Assembly: GCF_020687695.1 (NCBI RefSeq)
Contig: NZ_JAJEWL010000005.1
Location: forward strand, 1-64,000
Length of the DNA stretch: 64,000 nucleotides
Reading direction: 5' to 3'
DNA from: Pusillimonas sp. MFBS29
GTDB taxonomy: Bacteria; Pseudomonadota; Gammaproteobacteria; Burkholderiales; Burkholderiaceae_B
Shown: one piece after another, positions 1 through 8,397 of the stretch
How the letters are laid out: each line of letters opens with the position of its first letter
How positions within the stretch are numbered: position 1 is the stretch's first letter
The notes under the pieces: generated by a model
What the model saw: the letters and a program-made list of their open reading frames with translations, nothing else
The model's database searches: none
What the model was told of the DNA's origin: nothing
Made by a program: the position numbers and the translations under genes

Positions 1-467
1 ATTCAAATGTGCCCGCTCAAAGCAGTCCCGCTTGAATCGCCGTCACATTCGGGTAAACCCTGATGTGTTGGCTGCGAAAGAACAGAACTATAGCATAGCT
101 TTTTTAACCCGTGCAACTGAAAAACCAGGCAAAACCCACTTTTAGCCAGGTTTTTTACGTCAACGAAAAGCAAGCTATTGAAATATAAATGAAATATATT
201 TTTAGGGGCGAGAGAAATATTTTACGCAACGGCTGGATAAAGACGAAATACTGGTGAAAATGGTGATTGGCAAACTCAAATTTCAGGCGGTGGCGGCCTG
301 AATCTTGGCTAGCGGCGTCCTTTTTCAGCATTTTGCTCACTGGATACCCGGCTATTGCGCCCCGCTTACACGCATCATCGCCTGACTCTATATATAGAAG
401 ACGTACAGCACAGGGCCAATTGACTCTACACTTGTAGTATTGCCAATCACAAGCCACTTGCCCTTCC
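1..467. other. AT-rich non-coding stretch upstream of rng
   Basis: No gene is supported here. The only long open frame runs leftward from inside rng and has no protein-like character (low-complexity, no domain, wrong composition). The stretch is visibly richer in A and T than the rest of the window, especially around 150-240, where a perfect AAATATATTT palindrome lies at 192-201. It holds a terminator-like hairpin at 120-156, probably ending a gene to the left of the window, and the promoter of rng somewhere in the last 150 bases. A TATATA element at 389-394 is a possible -10 box, but no convincing -35 box stands at the right distance. Confidence 0.6.
120..156 (+). terminator. Candidate intrinsic terminator of a gene left of the window
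   Basis: Arms at 120-130 (AAAAACCAGGC) and 145-155 (GCCAGGTTTTT) pair at 10 of 11 positions with a single A-A mismatch, around a 14-base loop, and end in a run of six T. It would terminate a rightward transcript entering the window. The long loop and the mismatch make this moderate evidence only. Confidence 0.4.
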
Positions 468-1931
468 ATGACTGAAGACATACTAATTAACGTCACCCCT
501 TTTGAAACACGCGTCGCACTGGTGGAGCAAGGTGCAGTCCAGGAAATACATATAGAGCGCAGCATTCAGCGCGGCCATGTTGGCAATCTTTATTTAGGCA
601 AGGTGGTACGGGTATTGCCAGGCATGCAAAGCGCCTTCGTCGACATAGGCCTGGAACGTGCTGCATTCATACATGTAGGTGATCTCCGGCAAAACCGTAA
701 GGAACGCAGCAACGGCTCGGCCATCACACCTATAGAGAAGCTTCTGTTCGAAGGCCAGTCCCTGATGGTCCAGGTCATCAAGGACCCCTTGGGCACGAAA
801 GGCGCCCGCCTGTCCACCCAGGTCAGCATAGCCGGGCGCATGCTGGTTTACCTGCCTCACGAACCGCACGTGGGCATTTCACAAAAAATCGAATCAGAAG
901 AAGACCGCATAGCGCTGCGCGAACGCGTTATCCGGCTTAGCGTCCCCGACGAAAAAGGCGGCTTTATCGTACGCACCCAGGCCGAAGGGGCAACTGACGA
1001 GGAATTGGTGGCCGACCAGTCTTACCTGCGCACCTTATGGAACAGCATACAAGAGAAGGCCAGAAGTCAGCCCACGCCCTCGCTTCTATATAACGACCTG
1101 ACGCTGGCGCAACGCGTGCTGCGCGATATGGTGGGGCCTCATACCGGCACCATTACCGTCGACTCTCGCAGCACAACCCAGAGCTTGCTGGAATGGGCTG
1201 CAGCCTACACACCATCGGTGCTGGAAAGGATACGGCACTACAGCGGCGAACGCCCATTGTTTGACACCGCTAATGTCGACGAGGAAATCGCCCGCGCCCT
1301 GTCTCGCCGAGTAGACCTCAAGTCAGGTGGGTATCTGATTATCGATCAGACCGAGGCGCTGACCACCGTAGATGTAAATACCGGGGGTTTTGTTGGCGGC
1401 CGCAATTTCGACGACACAATATTCAAGACCAATCTGGAAGCGGCTGTAGCATTGGCCCGCCAGCTGCGGCTGCGCAACCTGGGCGGCATCATCGTTCTTG
1501 ATTTCATCGACATGGATGACGCCGAGCATCGCAACTCAGTCCTGGACGAGTTGAACAAGGCACTGGGCAAGGACCGCACCCGCATGACGGTAAGCGGCTT
1601 CAGTCAGTTAGGTCTGGTCGAAATGACGCGCAAGCGCACTCGCGACTCTCTGGCGCATCAGTTGTGCGAACCCTGCCCTACCTGCCAGTCACGCGGTAAT
1701 GTCCGTACACCCCGCACGCTGTGCTACGAAATTTTGCGTGAAATACTCCGGGAGTCCCGCCAGTTCAACCCCAAGGAATTCAGGATCCTGGCCTCGCAAG
1801 ATGTGGTGGATCTGTTCCTGGAAGAAGAAAGCGCCCATCTTGCCATGCTCGGTGACTTCATCGGCAAACCCATTTCGCTTGAAGTCGAAGGCCAGTATTC
1901 GCAAGAACAATATGACATCGTCCTTATATAA
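468..1931 (+). CDS. rng: Ribonuclease G
   Basis: Endoribonuclease of the RNase E/G family, which matures the 5' end of 16S rRNA and takes part in mRNA decay in the cytoplasm. The 487 residues match the family length (E. coli RNase G is about 489) and lack the long C-terminal scaffold of RNase E. An S1 RNA-binding domain lies at about residues 37-125. The catalytic metal-binding aspartates are D302 in VDVNTGG and D345 in VLDFID. The family Zn-link cysteines follow at C400, C403 and C406 (CEPCPTC), after the EMTRKR motif. No strong ribosome binding site precedes the ATG. The gene ends in a strong hairpin terminator that begins on the last base of its stop codon. Identification is secure. Confidence 0.97.
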   Translation: MTEDILINVTPFETRVALVEQGAVQEIHIERSIQRGHVGNLYLGKVVRVLPGMQSAFVDIGLERAAFIHVGDLRQNRKERSNGSAITPIEKLLFEGQSLMVQVIKDPLGTKGARLSTQVSIAGRMLVYLPHEPHVGISQKIESEEDRIALRERVIRLSVPDEKGGFIVRTQAEGATDEELVADQSYLRTLWNSIQEKARSQPTPSLLYNDLTLAQRVLRDMVGPHTGTITVDSRSTTQSLLEWAAAYTPSVLERIRHYSGERPLFDTANVDEEIARALSRRVDLKSGGYLIIDQTEALTTVDVNTGGFVGGRNFDDTIFKTNLEAAVALARQLRLRNLGGIIVLDFIDMDDAEHRNSVLDELNKALGKDRTRMTVSGFSQLGLVEMTRKRTRDSLAHQLCEPCPTCQSRGNVRTPRTLCYEILREILRESRQFNPKEFRILASQDVVDLFLEEESAHLAMLGDFIGKPISLEVEGQYSQEQYDIVLI

Positions 1932-1970
1932 GCAAACAGGCACGATATTGTGCCTGTTTGCTTTCTTTCC
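1931..1970. terminator. Bidirectional intrinsic terminator between rng and the msbA operon
   Basis: A perfect 13-base-pair stem, AGCAAACAGGCAC at 1931-1943 and its complement at 1950-1962, encloses the six-base loop GATATT and is followed by TTCTTTCC on the plus strand. It sits between two converging genes, so it can also end the leftward lipoprotein transcript, although the T tract on that side is poor. Confidence 0.85.
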
Positions 1971-1975
1971 GTAGA

Positions 1976-2464
1976 TTATTTCTCGGCCTTGCCCTCGTCA
2001 TCTTGAGCCGCCGCTCCCTGGCCGGTGCAATCCTGCGGATGAGTAATGGCATTGAACATCTTTTCGATCCGCTCATCGACCGCACTGTCGGCATAGAAAC
2101 TGTATGTTGTGGCACGAGTACGCCAGTCACGATCGGCGGCCCTGTCTATGACGGTTCCCAAGTCGCTGCCCCGGTAATGCACCAGCTCTGTGTAGATGAT
2201 CTGTTTGTAATCACTGCCTTCCAGCGGCCTGTCGGTCAGCCTCGCAAAGGCAGTCTTACCGGGCTCCATGGCAAACACAGGTGCAGAGCCACAAGCCGCC
2301 TGGTGCTTGAACAAAGCCATCTGTATCTCGGGAAAGGTCATGTGAAGCACACGCTGGTCACGAAAATGAGCCTTGCTGCGCAAATCCATCACCCTGGACG
2401 TCCCGTTATTCGTCGCACAGCCTGCCAACACCAGCAGTACCAATAGCACCACGCCCTTTTTCAT
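1976..2464 (-). CDS. Small outer-membrane lipoprotein of unknown function
   Basis: 162 residues beginning with a lipoprotein signal peptide: two lysines, a hydrophobic stretch rich in leucine and valine, then the lipobox LAGC with the acylated cysteine at position 16. The mature part is about 147 residues, soluble, with no membrane segment and no motif I recognise; its tail is acidic (DDEGKAEK). The residue after the cysteine is alanine, not aspartate, so outer-membrane sorting is expected under the usual Lol rule. It lies 21 bases downstream of msbA on the same strand and is probably co-transcribed with it, which would fit an envelope role, but that is inference. I do not recognise a named family. 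Confidence 0.75.
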   Translation of the reverse strand: MKKGVVLLVLLVLAGCATNNGTSRVMDLRSKAHFRDQRVLHMTFPEIQMALFKHQAACGSAPVFAMEPGKTAFARLTDRPLEGSDYKQIIYTELVHYRGSDLGTVIDRAADRDWRTRATTYSFYADSAVDERIEKMFNAITHPQDCTGQGAAAQDDEGKAEK

Positions 2465-2485
2465 GATTTCGATCCTTTATTCAAC

Positions 2486-4261
2486 TTAGTCCTGGAATTG
2501 CATACGATACAGTGAGGCATAGCGGCCATCCTTCTCGAGCAGTTCCTCATGCCCCCCTTGCTCGACAATCTGACCAGCCTCGAGCACGACGATAAGGTCG
2601 GCTTTCTGGACAGTAGACAAACGGTGCGCAATAACAAGGGTGGTACGCCCGACCATCAGACGCTCAAGGGATGCCTGAACCTGCCGCTCTGATTCGTTAT
2701 CGAGAGCAGATGTCGCCTCGTCGAGAATAAGAATGGGCGCATTCTTGATCAGTGCACGCGCAATGGCAAGCCGCTGCCGCTGCCCGCCCGAGAGCTGGCT
2801 GGCATTCTCGCCCACCGGCGTATCCATGCCTTGTGGCAGACTGTTGACGAAGTCAAGGAGGTTGGCCGCCTGCAGCGCCGCATTGATTTCCTCGCGGCTG
2901 GCATCGTGCAAAGAACCATATCCTACGTTATCGGCGATGGAGCCCTCGAACAGGACGACATCCTGGCTGACCAGCGACAGCTGCGAGCGCAGACCTCGCA
3001 GGCTGATGTCCTTGATATTTTGCCCATCGATAAGAATCTCACCGCTGTCGGGCTGCACAAAACGCGGCAGCATATTGACCAGCGTGGTTTTCCCGCTGCC
3101 CGAATGTCCCACCAGCGCAATGGTTGACCCAGGCACCGCCACGAAGGAGACATCAGACAAGGTATCGCGATGAGCGCCAGGGAAACGATGATGGATGTTC
3201 CTGAACTCGACGCGGCCCTGCACCGGCATCGCGAGGGCTTTTGTACCGGTGTCGTGCTCCGGCGCCTGGTCGATCAGCGTAAATACACTTTCGGCGGAGA
3301 TCAGCATGCGCTGCATGGCGCTGGCGATCTTGGTCAGACGCTTCATGGGATCGAAGATTTGACCCAATGCAGCCATGAACGCTGCAAAGCTGCCTACCGT
3401 GAGCCCCTGATTATTGGCCTGATACAGGGCGACGGCAATCACGGCAGCGATCGAAATGGCAATGGAAAACTGTGAAAGCGGCGACATGGCGGCATCGGCA
3501 CTGGCGGCGCGCATGGCGTAACGACGCAAACGGGTGTTTACATATTCAAAGCGGGTTGCTTCACGCTTCTGGCCATCGAACAGCTTGATGACCCGTTGCC
3601 CGTCGATACCCTCGCGCACCACACGCGTAAGTTCGGCGTTCATGCCTATGGTCTCGCGATTGATGCGACGCAAGCGCTTCACGAAGATGCGGATAATAAG
3701 GCTGGAAACGGGCAGCATGACCAGCACAATCAGTGTCAGCTGCCATGACATATACAGAAGCACGCAAAGCAGTGCCACAACCACCAGCGTTTCGCGCACA
3801 AGAACCGTGACCACTTCCGTCGCCAGCTCCGTCACGGTGCCGGCATCGATGGTGAAGCGGTTCAGCAACCGACCGGTATCGCCACGCTTGAAATCTTCAT
3901 CGGGCAGCCCGAGCAGGCGTTCGAACATATCCTTGCGCAAGCCCAGCAGCATGTTGTTGGCCACCCAGGCCAGCAAATAATTGCTGGTAAAACTGCAGAT
4001 TCCGCGCAGCAGCATCAGCCCGATCACAGCCAGCGGAATGGACCAGATATACGAAGGCTTGGCACCTGAAAACCCCTCGTCGAGCAAGGGCTTCATGATC
4101 AGCGCGAGTGTGGGCTGTGTGGCTGCGGCCAAACTGACCAGCAAGACAGCCACGATCACAACCTTCCAGTACTTGCCTACGCGACTGTATATCCGGCCCC
4201 ATAATTCTTTCCGGACGGGATCGGACTGTGACGGTGTGGCGGTGTCGGCTGACTTCAACAA
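2486..4261 (-). CDS. msbA: Lipid A export ABC transporter MsbA (permease-ATPase fusion)
   Basis: Flips lipid A-core from the inner to the outer leaflet of the inner membrane, working as a homodimer. The 591 residues hold an N-terminal six-helix ABC exporter domain (about 30-325) and a C-terminal ATPase. Visible motifs are Walker A GHSGSGKT (385-392), LSGGQ (490-494) and Walker B LILDEATSALD (511-521). The first codon is TTG at 4259-4261, directly followed by a second TTG, and an in-frame stop lies ten bases upstream; no ATG occurs before the first helix, so a TTG start seems unavoidable. The protein is close to E. coli MsbA in length (582). Followed by a lipoprotein gene; divergent from a GT9 glycosyltransferase gene, which again points to LPS assembly. 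Confidence 0.93.
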   Translation of the reverse strand: MLKSADTATPSQSDPVRKELWGRIYSRVGKYWKVVIVAVLLVSLAAATQPTLALIMKPLLDEGFSGAKPSYIWSIPLAVIGLMLLRGICSFTSNYLLAWVANNMLLGLRKDMFERLLGLPDEDFKRGDTGRLLNRFTIDAGTVTELATEVVTVLVRETLVVVALLCVLLYMSWQLTLIVLVMLPVSSLIIRIFVKRLRRINRETIGMNAELTRVVREGIDGQRVIKLFDGQKREATRFEYVNTRLRRYAMRAASADAAMSPLSQFSIAISIAAVIAVALYQANNQGLTVGSFAAFMAALGQIFDPMKRLTKIASAMQRMLISAESVFTLIDQAPEHDTGTKALAMPVQGRVEFRNIHHRFPGAHRDTLSDVSFVAVPGSTIALVGHSGSGKTTLVNMLPRFVQPDSGEILIDGQNIKDISLRGLRSQLSLVSQDVVLFEGSIADNVGYGSLHDASREEINAALQAANLLDFVNSLPQGMDTPVGENASQLSGGQRQRLAIARALIKNAPILILDEATSALDNESERQVQASLERLMVGRTTLVIAHRLSTVQKADLIVVLEAGQIVEQGGHEELLEKDGRYASLYRMQFQD

Positions 4262-4276
4262 TAGACTCGCTTATAT

Positions 4277-4305
4277 ACTATCGGATGGAGTATTTTAACG
4301 TTCAA
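4277..4305 (-). promoter_or_regulatory. Candidate sigma-70 promoter of msbA
   Basis: On the minus strand TTGAAC (4305-4300) is followed after 17 bases by GATAGT (4282-4277), each matching the consensus at four of six positions. It would give only a very short leader before the TTG start at 4261, so it is a tentative call. Confidence 0.3.
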
Positions 4306-4366
4306 CCCCAAAATCCTGATTAAGAACCAGGCTCATCATACCGCCCCGCGCCAAACACCCATACTC

Positions 4367-5377
4367 ATGTCGACTATTTCAGCCATTTACCTGCGCCTTC
4401 CCAACTGGATCGGTGATGTTTGCATGAGTCTGCCCAGCCTGCACGCGCTGCTCGATACCGGGCTGACGGTCGTCGTTTGTGCACGGCCGTGGGCCAGGGA
4501 TCTTCTGGCGGCCTACCAATTGGGCGGCTTCATAGAGATGAAGGGCCGGTGGCGCGAAGACCGGGCCGCTGTTCACGCCTTTCGCAAAAAGGCGCAGCAC
4601 GCCCACCCCCGTGGCCTGCTGCTGCCAGATTCGCTGTCCAGTGCCATGGTGTTCAAGTTTGGCGGCGTACCCAGCGCGGGCTACCGCGATGACGGACGCA
4701 GCCTGATCTTGCGCTGGCCCGTCAACAAGCCTGGTAACACCCTGCATGCGGTTCAGTCATGGCATTACATTACTACGCAGGCATTGAAACGCTGGAACCT
4801 GCCTGTCAGTGCCTTGCCAACACCTCGCCAGCTGGGGCTGCAACTGGCCGGGCGGCACGAGGCCGAAGCACGGCAGGCACTGGCCGATGCAGGATTGCAC
4901 GCCAACAACTACATACTGATCGCCCCCACCGCAACCGGCCTGCACAAAGGCAAGATCAAGGTCTGGCCGCACTACGACACCCTCACGCGCCATCTGCAGG
5001 AAAGTGGCCACACCGTTGTGATGTGCCCCCCTCCGGCTGAAGTGGACGAAGCGCGCAAAAACGCCCCTTCCGCACTTCTGATTCCTCCACTAAAGCTGGG
5101 TGCATTTGCTACACTAACCCGGCTTTCGAAACTGGTAATTTGCAATGACTCAGGGGTCTCCCACCTTGCCGCCGCAGTTGGCGCCCGTCAGTTGACCTTG
5201 TTCGGCGTCACCCAGCCCGAAAGGACCGGGCCTTGGTCTGACCAGGCTCGCTGTCTGGGCTCGGCGCAACAATGGCCCTCTGAGCACGACACCCAGGAAT
5301 TTGTCGACGTCCTGCTGCAGTCAATCAACACAGCAGAACTGGATGACGGCTTCCGCAGTCGTGACAGCAAGCCCTAA
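4367..5377 (+). CDS. Glycosyltransferase family 9 (heptosyltransferase-like, WaaF/WaaC type)
   Basis: 336 residues with the two Rossmann-like halves of GT9 ADP-heptose:LPS heptosyltransferases. The N terminus LRLPNWIGDVCMSLPSL is the typical start of this family, and the C-terminal half carries the donor-site stretch ICNDSGVSHLAAAVGARQLTLFG (read here as ICNDSG followed by HLAAAVG and LFG) with TQPERTGPW after it. The expected activity is transfer of heptose to the inner core of LPS at the cytoplasmic face of the inner membrane. Divergent from msbA and 26 bases upstream of the DUF218 gene. No clear ribosome binding site precedes the ATG. Whether it is the first or second heptosyltransferase, or a paralogue with another donor, cannot be told from this sequence. 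Confidence 0.8.
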   Translation: MSTISAIYLRLPNWIGDVCMSLPSLHALLDTGLTVVVCARPWARDLLAAYQLGGFIEMKGRWREDRAAVHAFRKKAQHAHPRGLLLPDSLSSAMVFKFGGVPSAGYRDDGRSLILRWPVNKPGNTLHAVQSWHYITTQALKRWNLPVSALPTPRQLGLQLAGRHEAEARQALADAGLHANNYILIAPTATGLHKGKIKVWPHYDTLTRHLQESGHTVVMCPPPAEVDEARKNAPSALLIPPLKLGAFATLTRLSKLVICNDSGVSHLAAAVGARQLTLFGVTQPERTGPWSDQARCLGSAQQWPSEHDTQEFVDVLLQSINTAELDDGFRSRDSKP

Positions 5378-5403
5378 CCACGCAGCAGGTACACAGCAAA
5401 CGG

Positions 5404-6168
5404 ATGACACTATCAAGCTTTCTGACCAACCTGGTTATTCCCCTGAACTTATGCATAGCCCTATTGGTGGCTGCCGTCGTCCTGTTCATGGTTCGTCTGC
5501 GCAAATTGGCTTTTGTTGTTGCCGTTACGGGGCTGAGCTGGGTCCTGTTCTGGTCTTTGCCGGCATCGTCGCTATGGGCAGGCGGCCGTCTGGAGCAACT
5601 TTATCCCTACGTCGCGGCAAGTCAGGTACCAACGGCTGACGCCATAGTGGTTCTGGGTGGTCATACAGCAAACGGACGCCAGAACTGGTTTGAACCCTAC
5701 GACAGCGACACAGCCACAACCCGGATCAACAGAGCGGCAGCGCTTTACAAGGCCGGTCGCGCACCAGTGGTCATCGTTTCGGGTGCGGCGCTGGAAGGTG
5801 ATGTCAGCGAGGCCCAGGTAATGGCCAGGGCCCTGAAACAGCGCGATATTCCTGAAAATGCCATCATCATGGAAAGCCGCAGCCTCACAACCTACGAGAA
5901 CGCGAGCTATACGACGCAGATTTTGAAGCAGCACAATATCAAGGACGTTCTGGTGGTTACATCGGCGTTGCACATGCCGCGTGCCATGGCTGTATTCGAA
6001 AAACTCGGCGTCTCGGCGCAAGCTGCGCCGCTTACACCGCAAATTGTCGTACCCGACGATCCCCGTTTTTCCTTCTGGCAGCCAGACAGCCGTGCCCTGA
6101 CGGCCAGTCGCTCGATCGTCAAAGAATACGTCGGCCTGCTGGTGTACTGGCTTCGGGGCTGGGTTTGA
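5404..6168 (+). CDS. YdcF/ElyC-family DUF218 inner-membrane protein
   Basis: 254 residues with two hydrophobic segments at the N terminus (about 10-35 and 38-60) followed by a DUF218 domain. Family hallmarks are DAIVVLGG near residue 80, the VIVSGA strand, a TTYENA stretch near 160 and VVTSALHMPRAM near 185-200. ElyC and SanA, relatives in E. coli, affect cell envelope integrity and peptidoglycan or polysaccharide synthesis under stress, though the biochemical activity is not settled. It is followed after three bases by the YkgJ-type gene and preceded by the GT9 gene, so an envelope role is plausible. Confidence 0.8.
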   Translation: MTLSSFLTNLVIPLNLCIALLVAAVVLFMVRLRKLAFVVAVTGLSWVLFWSLPASSLWAGGRLEQLYPYVAASQVPTADAIVVLGGHTANGRQNWFEPYDSDTATTRINRAAALYKAGRAPVVIVSGAALEGDVSEAQVMARALKQRDIPENAIIMESRSLTTYENASYTTQILKQHNIKDVLVVTSALHMPRAMAVFEKLGVSAQAAPLTPQIVVPDDPRFSFWQPDSRALTASRSIVKEYVGLLVYWLRGWV

Positions 6169-6171
6169 ATC

Positions 6172-6459
6172 ATGCATTGCCGTTCGGGCTGCGCAGCCTG
6201 TTGCATTGCGCCTTCCATTTCCAGCCCTATCCCGGGCATGCCTGATGGCAAACCTGCCGGCGTTCGATGTGTACAACTGGACGAACACGACAAGTGTCTG
6301 ATTTTTGGCCAACCGACCCGGCCGTCGGTATGCGTATCACTGCGCCCTGAGCCCGACATGTGTGGCCAGAACCGCGAACAGGCTTTGCTTTGGTTAAAAA
6401 ATATGGAAGAGCAGACAGCACCGGCCCGCACCTGGCCGGCGGGGAACAATCTGTACTGA
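6172..6459 (+). CDS. YkgJ-family cysteine cluster protein
   Basis: 95 residues starting [11 protein letters not shown], the cysteine-rich opening of the YkgJ/Fe-S-oxidoreductase-like cluster family, with further cysteines at C33 (VRCVQL), C42 (KCLIFG), C54 (VCVSL) and C64 (MCGQN). These probably bind zinc or an iron-sulphur cluster; no enzyme activity is established for the short members. Three bases separate it from the DUF218 gene, suggesting one transcript. Family placement rests on the spacing of the cysteines and on the PSVC near the end. Confidence 0.78.
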   Translation: MHCRSGCAACCIAPSISSPIPGMPDGKPAGVRCVQLDEHDKCLIFGQPTRPSVCVSLRPEPDMCGQNREQALLWLKNMEEQTAPARTWPAGNNLY

Positions 6460-6504
6460 ACACGGTCTTTATTCCGTTCGGTCTTCACAGCAAGGAAACT
6501 TCAT

Positions 6505-7182
6505 ATGTCCATCCAGCAATTACTGCAGCAAGTGCTTCAATCCGGTCAGAGTCTGATCCAGGATGCAGGCTCACAAGCGAACCAGTCAGCCCCCGGCCTG
6601 TCGTCGAAGCTCGGCGGCTTTGGTGGCGGTGCGCTGGCGGGTGGCGCACTGGGCTTGCTGCTGGGCAACAAGAAATTTCGCAAAATGGGCGGCAAGTTTG
6701 TAACTTATGGTGGTGCTGCGGCCCTCGGCGCACTGGCCCTGAAAACCTATCAGGACTGGCAGCAACAAAAACCCGTAGCCGCCACTGCCCCTACGCCGCT
6801 GGCCGCTCCGGCCCTGCCCGCCGGCACGCTGGAAGACCACAGCCGTATCATTCTGGCCGCCATGATCGCCGCTGCCAAGGCAGATGGCCATATTGGCAAT
6901 GAAGAGCGTGCACTGCTGGACAGCGAGGTAGCCAGATTGTCCACCAACGCAAGTGACCGGGCCTGGTTCGAGGCAGAGCTGGCCAAACCCGCCGATCCGG
7001 GTGTGGCTGCCTCGTTGGCCAGCACACCCGAACAGGCTGCTGAAGTTTATCTGGCCAGCCTGCTGGTCATCGATGAACAAAGCTATATGGAGCGGGCTTA
7101 TCTGGATGAGCTGGCCCGTCGGCTACCGCTGCCGGACGGTCTGAAAGAGCATCTCGAAGCCCAAGCGCACACCCTGGCCTGA
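6505..7182 (+). CDS. TerB-like DUF533 (YebE-type) inner-membrane protein
   Basis: 225 residues. The first half has a glycine-rich hydrophobic stretch (about 33-52 and 62-78, GGFGGGALAGGALGLLLG) that probably enters the membrane, then a Pro/Ala linker. The C-terminal 120 residues form an all-helical TerB/DUF533 domain with the acidic metal-binding motif type AKADGHIGNEERALLDSEV near 130-150. E. coli YebE belongs to this family and responds to envelope stress (Cpx); the function is unknown. It starts 45 bases after the YkgJ-type gene and converges with the glycosyltransferase cluster. A 53-base gap to the next gene contains no strong terminator. Confidence 0.8.
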   Translation: MSIQQLLQQVLQSGQSLIQDAGSQANQSAPGLSSKLGGFGGGALAGGALGLLLGNKKFRKMGGKFVTYGGAAALGALALKTYQDWQQQKPVAATAPTPLAAPALPAGTLEDHSRIILAAMIAAAKADGHIGNEERALLDSEVARLSTNASDRAWFEAELAKPADPGVAASLASTPEQAAEVYLASLLVIDEQSYMERAYLDELARRLPLPDGLKEHLEAQAHTLA

Positions 7183-7235
7183 TATCAGTCGGATGCCGCC
7201 TGCAATGCCTGACGCCTGGAAAGCGCGGCGTGCAA

Positions 7236-8387
7236 TCAAGGGCCGCCTCGCTCTTCCAACACCTTGGTGTACAGGTCGAGATAAGTGTTTGCCATTTCAC
7301 GCCATGAGTGGCGATCGACCACCTGGTTCGCGCCCTGTATCAGTTGTTCACGCCATGCTGCGTCTTCGCTGATTTGCCTTATGTATTGCGCAAGCTGGCT
7401 GTCGTTCTCGGGGTGATCCAGCATCATGACGTCCCGCCCGTCCTGGACATACTGCGCAAAACCACACCAGGGCGCCGGGCTCAGTATCACGGGTATGCCG
7501 AATGACATGGCCTCGAGGGGTGCCATACCGAAGCTGTCGTTCAGGGTGGGATGCACATAAATGTCGGCCATCTGGTAATAAGGCGCGACATCCGAAGTCT
7601 CTTCTATCAGGCGTATGCGTTCGGCCAGGCCTGCATACTCGGGCGCGGAATGCACAAAACTGCGCGTTGCCGCATTGCTGCCCACCACCACCAGCTTGTA
7701 GCGTTCAGGCAAGCTGGCCATGGCCCGTACAACTGTCGGCAATCCCTTGCGCAAAGGGTTGCGCGCCACCAGCAAACAAACACAGTCCTGCGCATCGAAG
7801 CCCAGACTGGTACGCATGCGCAAGGCCTCGTCGGCAGCAAGCGGGGCCGGCCGGGTCACGCCAGGCGGAATAACTGGAAAATCGTGCGTGCCATAGGCCT
7901 GCGCCAGTTGCTCGGCAATCAGGCCGGACACCGCCACTGTACGGCGGGCAGGACGGGGGGCAACCCGACGCGCCTCGAGGGCCAGGTAGGTCTGTACGCG
8001 CAGGCTGACATAAGACAGCAGGCGTTTCATGACCGGCAATGGCCTGACCCGCCAGTTGTATCGAACCGGGGTGACGTGCACGACTTCAATGTCGCCACAC
8101 CATCCGTTGGTATGCGAGTGCACAATGTCATAGCCCTTGCGCGTAAGACGGCGCACACGCAAGGCAAATATCAGCACACGCAGCCAGCTGGGCAGGAATG
8201 ACCAGGAACGCAAGGCCACAAACGGCAGTTTTACGTTGCAGGCCGGATCGTAATCCCGGGCAAAAACGGTAATGTCGTGAGCGCCGGCCAGCTCGCGCAT
8301 GAGCTCGACACCATAGGCTTCCGCACCACCATAGCGGTTTCCGAACCGGTCTACGACAAATGCGATCTTCAGTCGGGTGTCGGGCAT
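7236..8387 (-). CDS. Glycosyltransferase family 4, last gene of the dnaE-linked envelope cluster
   Basis: 383 residues of GT-B fold retaining glycosyltransferase. The N-terminal half begins KIAFVVDRFGNRYGGAEAYG, the usual glycine-rich GT4 opening; the donor domain has NDSFGMAPLEAMSFGIPVI, in which the first glutamate of the EX7E motif is aspartate, a known variation. I chose the ATG at 8387 over one 36 bases upstream: the later start gives the family N terminus and a ten-base gap to the deacetylase gene upstream, while the earlier one overlaps it. It probably adds a sugar to LPS core or another surface glycan on the cytoplasmic side. Acceptor and donor are unknown. Confidence 0.88.
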   Translation of the reverse strand: MPDTRLKIAFVVDRFGNRYGGAEAYGVELMRELAGAHDITVFARDYDPACNVKLPFVALRSWSFLPSWLRVLIFALRVRRLTRKGYDIVHSHTNGWCGDIEVVHVTPVRYNWRVRPLPVMKRLLSYVSLRVQTYLALEARRVAPRPARRTVAVSGLIAEQLAQAYGTHDFPVIPPGVTRPAPLAADEALRMRTSLGFDAQDCVCLLVARNPLRKGLPTVVRAMASLPERYKLVVVGSNAATRSFVHSAPEYAGLAERIRLIEETSDVAPYYQMADIYVHPTLNDSFGMAPLEAMSFGIPVILSPAPWCGFAQYVQDGRDVMMLDHPENDSQLAQYIRQISEDAAWREQLIQGANQVVDRHSWREMANTYLDLYTKVLEERGGP

Positions 8388-8397
8388 GGGCTCACAC

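Noticed and set aside
155-565. 136-residue leftward open frame upstream of and overlapping rng
   Set aside because: Starts inside rng, runs through the A/T-rich non-coding stretch, and has no domain or lipoprotein-like feature.
6505-7182. Tellurite resistance operon
   Set aside because: Only a TerB-like DUF533 domain is present; no other ter gene is adjacent.
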